64,000 nucleotides of DNA from Cryptomeria japonica (Eukaryota > Streptophyta > Pinopsida > Cupressales > Cupressaceae), in contig NC_081409.1 of NCBI RefSeq assembly GCF_030272615.1, positions 649,108,468 through 649,172,467 on the forward strand, read 5' to 3'. The notes beneath the pieces are model-generated. The model had not been told where the DNA came from. It did no database searches and worked only from the letters and a program-made list of their open reading frames with translations. Shown here in pieces: positions 10,583-22,168 of this stretch (within the stretch, counting starts at the first letter, position 1; every line of letters starts with the position of its first letter). The position numbers and the translations under genes were made by a program.

Positions 10583-12412
10583 ATGTGGGAGAATAGACCC
10601 GACTACTTCATGTTGTGACATAGGCTCAGGAGTACGGATAGAGATACATTAGCAGGACTTGGATTATACTATATGACATTCATGCCCAAGATTAGGGCAA
10701 ACACAGGACTACTTACCGCATTGGCAGAGCAATGGCATTCAGAGACTTCCTCTTTCCATCTGGCGACTGGAGAGGCAACTGTGACACTAGAGGATGTGTG
10801 GTGTATCCTCCGCATTGCGATTCATGGGGAGATGATAGAGTATGACCCAATGACAGGGAGAGATGCTTTGTGTAGATTATTCAAGTGTGACACAGATGAT
10901 CTAGATATCGTAGAGAGGGAGATTGGCTAGGAGACCATGGCAGCAGAGTATGATCAGCAATATGTGGTGATAGCCATGGTTATAGCATGCCTATTAGTAG
11001 GGGATAGACGAGGACATGGATTCCCTATTGGATGGGGAAGAGTGCTAGAGCGGATGGCAATAGAGGGGACTGTGTATGCATGGGGACCATGTGTGCTTGC
11101 TATTCTATATTTTCAGTTGCATCAGATAGCATATCAGGGGGTGCAAACTTTGAGCTATGGGGTCACATTGTTACAAGTATGGGCATTTGAGCACATAGCC
11201 ATATGTTGACCGATTGCAGAGAGACAGGTAGTACCACACTGACCATATGTGTATAGTTATGGGGGTACATTGAGATTGGGTCCTTTTGGATACATATTGT
11301 ATTGGTGACATGAGCTAGACAGATTGAGAGAGTTCACATGGAGGCCATATCTTGATTGCCCTGGATGGTTAGATGATAGTGAGGAGCTACCGTATTGTAG
11401 ACAGGAGAGATACTTGATCGGGCAACCAGTGAATCACCAAAGAGTGATTGAGATGTACCTACCAGAGAGAGTCAGATGACGGTTTGGAGAGAGGCAGGAT
11501 GTACCCAGAGGGACTGCACACTTTCCCCGATCTCATAGAGAGACGAGTCAGTGGGGGAGGATGATTCAGCCACACATAGCATATGCCAACTTCACACAGC
11601 TACAATAGAGATAGTGGGATTGGAGATCAGATATGGTGGATGTTAGGATGATAGAGGAGTATGAGCGATGGTTTGCATGATGATGACCTATGCCATTGAC
11701 AGACCTTGATATTCCAGTACCGAGGAGACAGGAGGACTTCCCACTCGCTGGAGAGGAGGAGGGAAATGATGAGGACAGAGATGAGGAGGATGATGAGGAG
11801 GAGGGGGATGATGAGGAGGGTGACAAGGATGGAGGGGATGATGAGGACAAAGATGAGGACGAAGAGGATGAGTTAGATCCGGCCAATCAGGAGTCATTGT
11901 AGGATGTACCCATAGAGCCAGAGACAGCTAGCATAGAGGAGATGGAGATATGTAGGGCCACCATAGCGAGTCAACATGATCACATTATGACATTAGAGAG
12001 ATAGAATGCTATCTTAGGGATAGAGCAAGATCAGTTCAAAGCAGAGATAGCCAAACTGATAGTAGCTCGAGATACAATGATAGCCCAAGCACAACAAGCA
12101 GAGCAGAGAGTGATTGAGTATATTGGGTTGATTAGGGATGCCAGTGCACATGAGATGGCATAGATGTTGGTAGAGACCAGAGAGGAGATACGCCATTGGA
12201 AGACACTAAATGAGAGTGCAGTTCGACTAGAGCAGAGAGCAGTGTCATATTAGGCACAATCGAGGATAGAGAGCAGGCCACATTCTCGGAGGTCAGTGAG
12301 TAGCATGGGGGTGAGTGGAGCTATGAGACCACCACAGCCAGGACCTGGGATAGGAGGGACATCATCCTTGAGACATGGCAGGGATGAGGAGGACAGAGGG
12401 AGCACCCAGTGA
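10583..12412 (+). pseudogene. Plant-mobile-domain (PMD-like) ORF, antisense within Tat-A
   Basis: A single 610-codon frame from ATG 10583 to TGA 12412 is interrupted by about a dozen in-frame TAG/TGA codons but no frameshift. The N-terminal part reads LLTALAEQWHSETSSFHL, then ATVTLEDVWCILRIAIHGE (10700-10850). This matches the start of the plant mobile domain (aminotransferase-like family, as in MAIN/MAIL1 proteins). The middle has the GHGFPIGWGRVLERMA region. At 11750-11875 there is a very acidic Glu/Asp tract, then a helical stretch and an Arg/Ser-rich tail. It lies antisense between integrase and the 3' LTR. Extra antisense ORFs at this place are known in Tat elements. Function in the element is unknown. 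Confidence 0.75.
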
Positions 12413-13730
12413 CAGAGGCACGTTCTCCTTATGACAAAGACATATGTAGTGCGACATTATGTATTCAGCGTGTGGGCCATACTTAGGACAGACAGTCCAA
12501 TTTTGTACCTCGATATTGTTTTGATATATGATATGATATGCAGCTATATGATGGGATGTAATGTGTTATGGCTTATGTTGACTTTCCATGCATGGATGTC
12601 TTATGCACTGTTTATGTACCAATGATGTTTATGTTTTTGGATGCATGTATAATATGAAATGGATAAAATGCTTGATATGGGCTTGATATAATGCAAATTT
12701 ACTTATCAATGAATGCATGATGCCGCATATGTGTTTGGAGATCAGAGAACTAGACTGAATTGACTACCCAAACTGATGGAAGAAATGTTAGTAAGAAGAA
12801 ATTAGACAGAGGACAGTTAGAGATGAAGAAAAACTTGCTTTCACCAATGCACTTTGTAGGTGAGAACCTTTATTTAATGTAGCAAAATGGATGCAGAGCA
12901 TCATGGCATTGAAGGCCAGAGCTGGAATGCAACCCTTTTTTGCAAAAGATAGACACATCACACACAAGGAATGAGTGAAGCATCCTAGTGTGCATACATC
13001 AAGGGTCGAGGTATGTGCAGCGTTCACAAAGCGAACGTACTTATCACAGACACCCAATGATATAGTTGCCCCAGTTTGTAACAAACATTGCACAAACAGA
13101 AAACACAACAAAAAAGGAAAGGGACCATGAACCATCCCGGTCACTCTAAATCACTCACTGACATCATCAAGAAACATAGGAACATGATCGAAGCCAAAGA
13201 TAAATCAGTAAAAAGATAAGACGCACAAATTCAACCAAGTCAAACAAACAGTCTGATCATCATTATCAAAAGTGGAAAACAAGAATGATCATGCTGTCTG
13301 GTTCCAGGGAATGCGGCACCCCATCTAAGATAGGACATTGTCTGGTTTTGAGTATACCACACCCTATATAAGACCCATGATAATAGTGACAAGGACAAAT
13401 GATATTGATGTTGATTGATTGATTGATATGACAATTTTAATCAGTTTGAATGTCTGGTTTGATCGAAAAGTTCATCTGTTAATGCGTGATTTCATTAAAG
13501 CACAATGTTGTAACATGTTATCTGTTTGTTGTCTACACAAATGCTTTGTCGTTGGATGTATGCTCAGTGATCTATCTATGCATAGAGGGGATATTTATTG
13601 AGAAAATGGAAAATGCCAAAGAAATTGTTTTTGGATTTTGATGTTTTAAAAAAAATTTGGTTTCGAGTTTTTTACAATTTTTTTGTTCGTTTTTTCAAGA
13701 CTTTATTTGACTTTTTAGGGATTTTTTTCA

Positions 13731-13837
13731 GGACATTTTTCAATTTTTATGATTTTTTCAGGACATTTTGCAATTTTTATGATTTTTTTAGGACATTTTT
13801 CAATTTTTATGATTTTTTTTCAGGACATTTTTCAATT
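13731..13837. repeat. 30-bp tandem repeat in Tat-A spacer
   Basis: Units of ggacatttttcaattttt plus atgattttttca begin at 13731, 13761, 13791 and 13823 (the last partial). Tandem repeats between pol and the 3' LTR are common in Tat-type elements. Confidence 0.9.
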
Positions 13838-14080
13838 TGAAAGCTCCAATAATTGATCATGACAAGGGGCAAGCACCCAATGAAATTTTGAAAGATATAT
13901 ACAGTGACCAGGAGTGAAACATATGCACAAGGACTGGAAACCTGAGTATGCAAGACAATGATGTTGACCAATCATAGGCTTGGAACAAAACATTGGGTCA
14001 GAGCAAGCATGATAAACCTGCAAGGGAAAAGTATAGCTAGAGGTCATGATAGATGATGGAGCAATAATCTTTTACACATG

Positions 14081-14146
14081 GCACCTGTTTGCCAGGTTTT
14101 CACCATGGTACTTGCCCAAAGTGCCTGTTTGCCAGGTTTTCACTAG
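14081..14146. repeat. 40-bp tandem duplication in Tat-A spacer
   Basis: The core cctgtttgccaggttttcac occurs at 14084 and again 40 bp later at 14124. It is followed by a T-rich tract. Confidence 0.85.
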
Positions 14147-14315
14147 AGGGCGAATTATTTTTCTTTACTTTTGTTTGTTTTTTTCTCAATTTTTTCACTT
14201 TTTATTTGATTTTTTTTCTTTCACTTTTTGATTTTTTTGTATTTTTTGAGCTTTTTTATTTTTTTATTTTTTTTTTAAGGATCATATTTGAAGAACTGCT
14301 GATAGAAAACTATGC

Positions 14316-15473
14316 CTAGTACTTGCAAAGGTGCATGCTAATGACTAGATCTGACAAAGGTTCACCTTCTAGGGTGGCAAGCTGATATGCCCCCGAGCCA
14401 TAGGCTACAATAACTATGAAAGGCCCAACCCAATTAGGTTCAAACTTTCCTTTGATGATGTCAGTAGATTGTGCATTCTTGGGGTTTGCCTTTAGAACCA
14501 GATCTCCCACTTTGAAGTGTCGCCCTTTAACCTTCTTATTATAAGAGTGATGAAGACGGTTTTGATATGCTTGCAAATGTGTCAGGGTTGTCTGACGTTT
14601 CTCATCTAACATCTCAAGCTGATGCAACCGTGAGACTCTGTGCATCTCATCATCAATCAAATGTTGCAAGGAAACATGCAATGAGGGAATCTCCACTTCC
14701 AAGGGTAAAATGGCTTCTGCACCATACACCAGGGAATAAGGTGTTGCGCCAGTAGGTGTGTGGATAGAAGTACGATAAGCCCATAGTGTTGGATTCAACT
14801 ATACATGCCAATCTCGACCAGTGTCATTGATAACCTTTTTCAGGATCTTAATGATGGTTTTATTTGATGCTTCGACCTGACCATTACCTTGTGGATAGTA
14901 AGGACTTGAGAAATGGTGTTGAATGTGAAACTTTTCATAGAGTTCCTTGACATCTTTGTTCTTGAATGGACGACCATTATCTATGACAATTGCAAGGGGA
15001 ACTCCATATCTGCAGATGATATAATTCAATAGGAATTTTGAAATTTGCACACTAGTGATATAGGTCATAGGAATAGCCTCGATCCATTTTGTAAAGTACT
15101 CTGTGGCTGTAATGATAAACTTGTGTCCATTTTTCGATGTTGGGTGAATCTTGCCAATAAGATCCAATCCCCATTCACAAAAGGGCCATGGAGATATGAT
15201 AGAATGAAGTTCTTGGGCTGGCGCATGAATGTAATTTCCATGGATTTGGTATTTGTAGCACTTCTTGACAAAATCATGAACATCCTTTTCCATAGTGGGC
15301 CAATAATACCCAACACGAACCAAATTTTTGGCTAAGCTCAGACCATTGAAATGGCCCCCACATATACCATCATGAACCTCGTGTAAAGCCATTTGTGCTT
15401 CGTCAAAATCCAAACACATGAGGAGGGTGTGGTCAAAGGAACAACGGTAAAAGGGTGTCTGTGATGATGACAT
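14316..15473 (-). pseudogene. Tat-A integrase
   Basis: This would insert element DNA into the genome. The zinc-binding region starts near 15395 with HEVHDG...GGHF...YYWPTM, then CYKYQ where the family has CxxC. The second cysteine appears to be Tyr. The core keeps the three acids: LDLIGKI (near 15170), IVIDNG (near 14980) and QVEASNK (near 14880). A C-terminal GPF-like segment (EPNWVGPFIV, near 14440) follows and the frame ends at 14316. One in-frame stop (TAG at about 14800) splits it. There is no chromodomain, as expected for Tat. A frameshift near 15440-15470 separates it from the RNase H part. Confidence 0.92.
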
Positions 15474-16161
15474 ATTTGGCTGTCTGGCAGATGAAGGCTC
15501 GGCGTTGGTTAGAGGAAAGGTTAGGTGGTAAGGTTTGGGATTTCAAATATTGATAGATGTCATTGTACCATGAGGAATTAGGACCAACAAGAACACACAT
15601 CATATCTGATGTCGAAATTTCAAAAGAAGGGACAAGCAATTGTTTGACCAAAAATTCACATCTGTCCATATTATGGGGCATATTTAACATGGAAGCAATA
15701 GTGGCCATCACATGTGCCGACTTGTTTTGAATTCGTAGAACTTGACTGAAATGGATAGCCATAAATTTTGTCTTGAAGAAATCCACCATATGCTTGTAAG
15801 GAATAAGCTTTTCATCTTTTGTTTCGTAGTCATCATTCACTTGATGGATGACTAACTAGGAATCTCCATAGACTTGTAAATGTGTGATGTTCCAGTGGAT
15901 CACTACTTGGAGTCCTATGACCAGAGCTTCATATTCTACAATGTTATTGGTACAATGGAAAGTTATTCTATAGGATTTGGAAATAGCATCACCTTGAGGG
16001 GTGAAAAACAATATACCTACACTAGACCTGAACTTGGTATGGGATCCATCAAAATATAACTTCCATTCATTAGAAGATGTGAGAGAAAAGACTGATTCAT
16101 CTAAAAAATCGGTCAACATGGGATGATCATCATAGATAGGAGCCTCAGCAAGTTGATCCAC
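15474..16161 (-). pseudogene. Tat-A second (archaeal-type) RNase H
   Basis: The segment begins LYFDGSHTKFRSSVGILFF (near 16060), continues NNIVEYEALVIGLQ (near 15930) and YGDS, and after a TAG reads LVIHQVN. This DGS...EYEA...GDS..V layout is the second RNase H found only in Tat-type gypsy elements, placed between the first RNase H and integrase. The first Asp, Glu and second Asp of the active site are visible. The following 130 residues form the linker to integrase. One stop (near 15857) and the frameshift near 15450 disrupt it. Confidence 0.88.
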
Positions 16162-16185
16162 TATGATTTGTCCTTTTATTGCCTT

Positions 16186-17457
16186 TCACTCAATGTACTC
16201 AATATCAAACTCACTGAGGATCATAACCCACTTTGCTAGGTGACCTGTCAAAGCTAACCTACTAAGCAAGTATTTCAAGGGATCAATTTTTGCAACTAGC
16301 AATGTCTGATGATTTAACATATAGTGTCGAAGTTTCTGTGTTGCAAAGACCATTGCTAAACATGCCCATTCAATAGTTGAATAATTCAGCTCATAGCCCA
16401 CTAGTGTCCGACTGATATAATAAATAGCCTGCTCTTTGTCTTTCTCATCCCGTTGGGCTAAGAGAACTCCCAGTGTCATTTTAGTTATAGAGATATACAA
16501 TATGAATGGCTTCCCTTCTATAGGAGGCATTAGAATAGGTGGCGACAACAGATAATCCTTGAGAGTTTGAAATGTTGATTGACATTGCTCAATCCATTTA
16601 AAGGCGACACCTTTATGCAATAAATGCTGGAAGGGATGACATTTCTCTACCAGTTGAGCTATAAAATGGTGGATTGACTATAGCTTTCCTTGCAGACTTC
16701 TTAGTTGATAGAGATTGGAAGGAGGAGGCATATCCATTATTGCTTTAACCTTGGCAGGGTCTACTTCGATGCCTCTGTGAGAAACAATGTACCCTAATAA
16801 TTTGCCAGCTGTGACACCAAAGACACACTTCTTTGGGTTGAGTCTGAGCTTGTAGGTTTCCATTCGGTCAAAGATTGGGCCAAGGATGGCTAAATGACTA
16901 TCTCTTGTGACAGACTTGCATAATAGGTCATCAACATAGTCTTCCATCAAAGTATGCATAAAATCATGGAAAATTGTCATCATAGCTCTTTGATATGTTG
17001 CTCCAGCATTTTTAAGACCAAAGGGCATCACATTCTAGCAGTAGGTACTCCAAGCACATGTGAATGCAGTCTTATGTTGATCTTTAGGAGCAATGTGAAT
17101 TTGGTTATATCCAGAGAAACCATCCATCAATGATAGCATCTCATATCCAGCAATCATGTCAACTATGATGTCTATATTTGGCAGTGGAAAGTCATCTTTA
17201 GGGCATGCTTTATTGAGATCCCTAAAATCCGTATAGATTCTAATGCCCCCAGTTACTTTGCTAACTAGTACCAAATTTGAAATCCAATCTGCATAATCAA
17301 TGGGTCTGATAAAGCCCACATCTAATAATTTTTTTAGTTCTACCTTGACCAAGAGAGCCACCTGGGGATGCATCTTTCTAAGTTTTTGTTTGACGGGCTT
17401 GGCATCTGATTTTAATGGCAAGTGATGAAGGACTAATTCTGGATCAAGGCCAGGCAT
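16186..17457 (-). pseudogene. Tat-A reverse transcriptase and first RNase H
   Basis: RT blocks in order: GFIRPIDYADWISNLVLV (near 17300), RIYTDFRDLNKACPKDDFPLPN (near 17200), MDGFSGYNQI (near 17120), TYC then MPFGLKNAGATYQRAM (near 17000), and the catalytic YVDDLL (near 16940). The RNase H that follows has FKWIEQCQSTFQTLK, FILYISITKMTLGVLL and HLAKWVMILSEFDIEYIE. At the first RNase H position an Asp is usual (LYxxxS), and here it appears lost. Stops near 17034 and 16680 replace expected coding triplets. One frame holds throughout. Confidence 0.95.
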
Positions 17458-18816
17458 ATCTGCATAGGACCATGCAAAACCGATCTTCTTCTCAAGAAAG
17501 AAATTGACAAAATCTATCTTTTCCTATTTTGATAGAGAAGTAGCAAAATGAATGACCTTAGGGTTGTTAGGTGTACCCAAATTTATCTCTTCGGTCTTTT
17601 CCACAAGCAATGTTGATTTATCCTGACTTGATAGGGGTATGTCCAATCTTCCACCTTTCGGTGCCTCAGAGAGGTTTTCACCCACAGGTACATCTTTTAT
17701 TTTTACTTTTTCATGGTTAGAGAGCCCCTTACGGTTTTCACTCAAAGACCTATTCTTTTGATTTTTTACTTTTTCTTTTCTTTTTTCATTTTTATGACTG
17801 GAAGATGGAGTTGACTTGCCAAAATATGTTGTGGAATCTAGATCAATAGCAAATCCTGCCTTATGATCACCTTGTGGTATGCCTTCTCGGAGTCCCAGAA
17901 ATTCGGCAATTGCTTCATCATTTTGAAAACAATCTAATGTGAGTGGTTCTTGTTGGTCATGTTGGATAAGCTGAGGATAGACAAGGGGCATGTCATCATC
18001 AGTTTTAAGGAGAGAGAGGGCTGAGATGGTAAAGATGTAAACATTCATGGTATCACTGTCTGAACTACTCGTATCTGATTCGGAGCTTGGGTCCCAGAAT
18101 GACTCTATCCAGGCATTAGGACATGTTTTGGGAGGGGGAGTTATTTCATGTTTGTCTTCCATGGGCAAATCATCAGGGTCAAGGAAAATATTATCAAGGG
18201 CATAGGAGCTAGAAGAAAAGGAACTCCACTCCCATTCATTGGAATCAGATTCGGGTCGGGTATCCTCAAGTGTCATTTCATCAAAAGAGTCACGCTCCTT
18301 TCTACATGTGGTCACTTTGGTAGGCGAGGGTCCAATTTGCAATGGTACAAAACCTAACCCTAAAGTTGGAGGTCGCATCTTGGGTATAATAGGTTCTAGC
18401 CTTCCTTTCTTGTCAGGGCCCAAGCCACTGTAGCCATCATATCCTTTCTTCTATAGCATAGTAAATCCTTTACCGTACCGCTCCACCGGAAACTTGATAG
18501 TTGGGGTCTCAGTTGGATCCTTATAAAGCCAATCTATGACATCATCATCCAAAGTTTCTTTGTCAAGTTCACCCCATCTTGTAAATGTAGTGTTGGGCTA
18601 ATATTGAATGACTATCTTAGGTTCCTTTTGCAACAAATGTGGTTTGCCATGTGATTTTAGAGATATTGGTAAATTCCCAATGAGGAATGTTTGAGCCATT
18701 GAATACTCTCCGCATCCTTGGTCCTGTATCTTCAATTTTCCTTTGATAGCATCTAACAATTCATTAGGATCCATATAATTATGTGAGTGGGCCTCTCTAT
18801 TGACTGGGACTTGTTG
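17458..18816 (-). pseudogene. Tat-A protease-RT linker with G-patch-like motif
   Basis: Downstream of the protease, near 18480-18385, the frame reads YGKGFTML, a stop codon, KKGYDGYSGLG and then LEPI. It matches the G-patch pattern (glycine-rich nucleic-acid-binding motif known after the protease in betaretroviruses). A Ser/Asp/Glu-rich linker follows (18330-18000, e.g. SSESDTSSSDSDT), then a Lys-rich stretch and the run into RT. The same arrangement occurs in Tat-B at 59188-60423. Stops lie near 18458 and 17524. The linker function is unknown. Confidence 0.75.
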
Positions 18817-19548
18817 CTATGGGGAATCCTTTAGATTAGCACAAAATTGAAATGGATTAGGATCTCCTGGAATTGTTATCTCAGTCCCATTGTAAGGATA
18901 TTTTAAACATTGATGATAAGTGGATGGAACTACTTTCATTGCGTGGATCCACGGATGACCAAGAATCATATTGTAAGGGAGATCGAGGTCTAGGACCTGC
19001 AAGAAAGTGTTTTCTGTCACTGGACCGACTCTGATAGGAAATGTAATTATCCCTTTAGATGGGTGCTCAGCATCATCATATGCTTTGATTGTTATTCTTC
19101 TGGAAGAATCAATGTCATTTTCTATATAACCAAGACCAATGACCACTCTCAGGGTACAAATGTTAAGACCTGCTCCGCCATCTATCAAGACTCATCGGAT
19201 CTTGCAATTATGGACAAAGACTTCAAGATGTAAAGGATCATTATGCAGGAGCTTATCAAGTGAAATATCATTATCAGAAAAGGCGACATGTTGGGAGATG
19301 GCTAAACGTCCAATTCAGGCTTGAAACTGGTCAACATCAATGTTTGTCAGGATAGTGGACTCAATTAAATCTTTATCTAGGATTGCGCGTTGCATAGGGG
19401 ACATTTTCAACAATTCAAGAATTGATATTTGTGCAGGTGTCTTCCCTAGATGATCTAGGAGATTATATTGAGTTGTAGGAGTTGATTTGGGAGGAACTGT
19501 AGGAGCTCCTTTCAGGACTATTTTGGAAACCATCAAAGCAAGTAGCAA
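18817..19548 (-). pseudogene. Tat-A aspartic protease region, joined directly to the LTR
   Basis: The frame holds QISILELLKMSP (near 19420), then VLIDGGAGLNICT with the catalytic D-G-G (near 19180) and DLPYNMILGHPWIHAM (near 18960). The last corresponds to the second conserved strand (ILGRPW in relatives). It would cleave the polyprotein. The frame runs 25 bp into the 5' LTR, so no gag and no leader remain. A stop near 19312 and one near 19190 interrupt it. The homologous stretch of Tat-B (58200-58860) still has gag in front. Confidence 0.9.
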
Positions 19549-21083
19549 ATTAGACTAGCTCAATCATGAAAAACTAAATTGCAATGACAAATCCTAAAAA
19601 TATTCAATAGAGACATGAAAACAAGACATTCAAATCAAATGCAAACCATCGCAAATGTGAATGTCTCCTCCAGAATTCTCCATTGTCCTTCTTTCTCCTT
19701 CAAATTGCTTTGTTTGTGGATCTCACCTACAAATGCAAAGGTATAGCATGAAAGCAAGATTGACAAGATGAGATGACAGCGTAAGGATACTAGAAGTGTG
19801 ATTGATTGATCGGGGGATGATTAGTTGATTAGATTCCTGATTGAAGAAATTCATCCAATTTATAGACAAATTGGAGAGAGGACAAGATTAGCATGAAGAG
19901 ATTTGAAAGGAAATTTCAAATCAAGAATGACAAATATGACAAATTATGACAAAATTGACACTTTCTATGCAAGATTGATTGATTGACAAATTATGACAAA
20001 ATTGACAAGGTTGATATGCAAAATTGATTGATTGACAAATTATGACAAATTATGACAAGATTGAAATGTCATTCTAATGAAATTAGGAGAAATATTAGAA
20101 AAATAGGAGAAAATAGAAAATTAGATGAATTGGAAATTAGGAAATTAGAAATTGATGGAATTTAGGAAATTAGGAACTAGGAGAAATTAGTAAATTGGAA
20201 AATTAGGTAAATTAATTAATAATTTTTCATTCATTAATTAATTCACAAAAAGAGAGAGGAATTAATTAGCCAATTAAATAAGTATTTAATTGTGACAAGA
20301 AGACTTAGGATAAATAAATAAATTATTTAACCTAAAAGGGAAAATGACAAAGAAGATTAAATGAATAAATCATAAAACCTTAGAAGATGAATTAGAAATG
20401 CAAGGATGATAATTAGGTCTTGACAAAAGATAATTGATGTCGATTCGATCATGATTCTAATTAACAAAGGACCAATGCAGACAAACGATTGAGATTGGTT
20501 AACAAATTAACCAAGATTGATAAAGAGACCAAATTGATAAGCGCCAATTGATGAGGAACAATGACTAATTGATCCAAATTGACATGATTGAAAAGGACAA
20601 CGATCGATGACAAATCGATCGCAAAATGACAAGATTGACCAGGACAAGGATTGATGACAAATCGATCACAAAATGATAAGATTGAAAAACGACAACGATC
20701 AATGACAAATCGACTGCAAAATGATAAGATTGAAAAGAACAACGATCGATGACAAATCGATTGAAAAATTGACAAGAGGACAAAACCCTAATTCTATCAT
20801 CGATTAGGATTGACGATCTCCAAAATACGACAAATGAGCATGCACATTGATGCGACAGGATAAGATTGACCAAAATCATGACTGAAGATTGTTATCGACA
20901 AGACCAAATTCAAAAGAGAGACAATTGAAGAATGTAGAAGAAGGACTCGATGTTCACAAATGATAAAGACCAAGTGCACAACATAGAAGAAATGTTAATG
21001 CGATGCAAAAAACCCTAAAATAAGGCAATGCGCAAATGTTAAAGTATGACTCCGCAAGCATTGACCATTTTTAGACATCTACA
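19524..21083 (-). repeat. 5' LTR of Tat-A
   Basis: This is 1560 bp, TGGAAACC...TCTACA on the plus strand, the partner of 8189-9728. It includes the 47-bp array at 20602-20770. Its inner end (19524) touches protease coding sequence with no primer-binding site between. Confidence 0.92.
20602..20770. repeat. 47-bp tandem array inside the 5' LTR of Tat-A
   Basis: Four units at 20602, 20649, 20697 and 20744 match those of the other LTR. One unit has cgactg where others have cgatcg. Confidence 0.88.
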
Positions 21084-21696
21084 AGGATCATCAAAAGGTC
21101 GATAGAACATCCTATCCCAATAATGAATATATATAATAACATCAAAATAAGACACTTCGATAATGCATCCTCTTCTAAGTACCTATATCGATATAACTTA
21201 TAAAGACGGGATATCATCTTTCTGCTTCGTTGATGGTAAAGGTAATTCTAATAAAGAACTGCTTAAGAGGTATTCGGGATAACTTACATAAGTGGAATAA
21301 CACATAAAAGCCTCTCTAATCAATGAAGTTATCTCGATGCTTTACAAATGAAACAACATCGGGAAAGTTATCCCGATCTGACATTCACAAAACAAAAAAC
21401 CCGATAGCAGAGTGGAGAAGGATAAAACCCTTATCAAGATAACTTGTGGTATCGAGAAAATGAACTTTGGGTATGTCGATAGTTAAAACAATGTCGATGG
21501 ACACCGATCGAGACATTATAGGTGTAGATAGATAAAAAATAAAACAAATTGAAGATTACTTGTCAGGACAGCTCAAGACAAAATGACACAAGAGGTAGAC
21601 GGTTACTAATATAACCATATTTATCTATGGTGACTAATTTGTTAGAAAAGTGCCAAATTTGGAGCAATGACAGAAGGAGTTAAGCCAATGTCCTAC
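21084..21696. repeat. Degenerate repeat DNA, right side of Tat-A
   Basis: No gene is visible. The stretch ttcgggataacttacataagtgg (about 21272-21294) resembles tcgggataacttgtgaaattgg at 7968-7989. The resemblance continues for roughly 110 bp. Another copy of the motif starts near 21430 (cccttatcaagataacttgt). It is the continuation of 7741-8188 beyond the insertion. Confidence 0.5.
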
Positions 21697-22157
21697 TGTG
21701 AGATTTTGCCAAGATCAAGGGCACAATGAAAAGTATAAAAATAGAGACAAAACATTGACAAGAACAAACTGTATTCTCATCAATATGAAAATGATCAACT
21801 GGATTCAATCGATGTTACATACAATGAATATGAGTCTGCTTATATAAGCAAGGCTATATGGATAAGTGAGCACACAAGCATGACATGTGGCTCAATAAGA
21901 AACAAGGGTAGGTAGGAAATAGGTGTGGGTAGGTAGGAGAAACAATATAATATTCCACATGAGGTGGATCACCCACTGAATGTGGAATGTAACAACAAGA
22001 TAAGTCCACAAAAGGTGGAAATTCTCCTACACACACTATCCCAATGTGGCACAAACACCCAAGTGTCTCATACCCAGAATACTATGAAATGCATGTACCT
22101 AAGTAAACTTAAGTAAGGTGTAATAATATCCAAGATGAATAATTATTTACACCAACA
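21697..22157 (-). repeat. 3' LTR of the gag-only element
   Basis: 461 bp, TGTGAGATTTTGCC...ACACCAACA on the plus strand, closely similar to 25401-25859. It carries no gene. Confidence 0.93.
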
Positions 22158-22168
22158 CCCCCCCTTAA
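22158..22168 (-). other. Polypurine tract of the gag-only element
   Basis: The plus strand reads cccccccttaa next to the LTR, which is TTAAGGGGGGG on the minus strand, in the correct place for plus-strand priming. Confidence 0.85.

Larger units (their letters stand above)
12413..14315. other. Tat-A spacer between integrase and the antisense ORF
   Basis: 1.9 kb with no supported gene. It is T-rich on the plus strand towards integrase and holds two short tandem repeats (13731-13837 and 14081-14146). Small ORFs here, including poly-Phe frames at 13598-13840 and 14046-14319, are products of the T-rich repeats. Confidence 0.6.
8189..21083 (-). mobile_element. Ty3/gypsy Tat-type element (Tat-A) with antisense extra ORF
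   Basis: This is a 12.9-kb element with two similar LTRs (8189-9728 and 19524-21083) starting TGGAAACC and ending TCTACA on the plus strand. On the minus strand, protease, a G-patch-like motif, RT, RNase H, a second RNase H and integrase run from 19548 to 14316. Two RNase H domains and an integrase without chromodomain mark the Tat lineage. A long antisense ORF (10583-12412) and tandem repeats separate integrase from the 3' LTR. Candidate target duplication: aggaa (left) versus aggat (right). Gag and the primer-binding site are absent. Older repeat DNA continues on both sides. Confidence 0.92.

Noticed and set aside
11566-11897. Minus-strand Ser/Pro-rich ORFs opposite the acidic region.
   Set aside because: They are mirror translations of the gaggatgatgag-type acidic codons of the plus-strand ORF.
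13598-14319. Plus-strand Phe-rich ORFs.
   Set aside because: They come from T-rich tandem repeats in the Tat-A spacer, with no start context or domain.
21854-22054. Minus-strand Cys-rich ORF as a small secreted protein.
   Set aside because: It lies wholly inside an LTR of the gag-only element and is not kept as a frame in the partner LTR in the same form.
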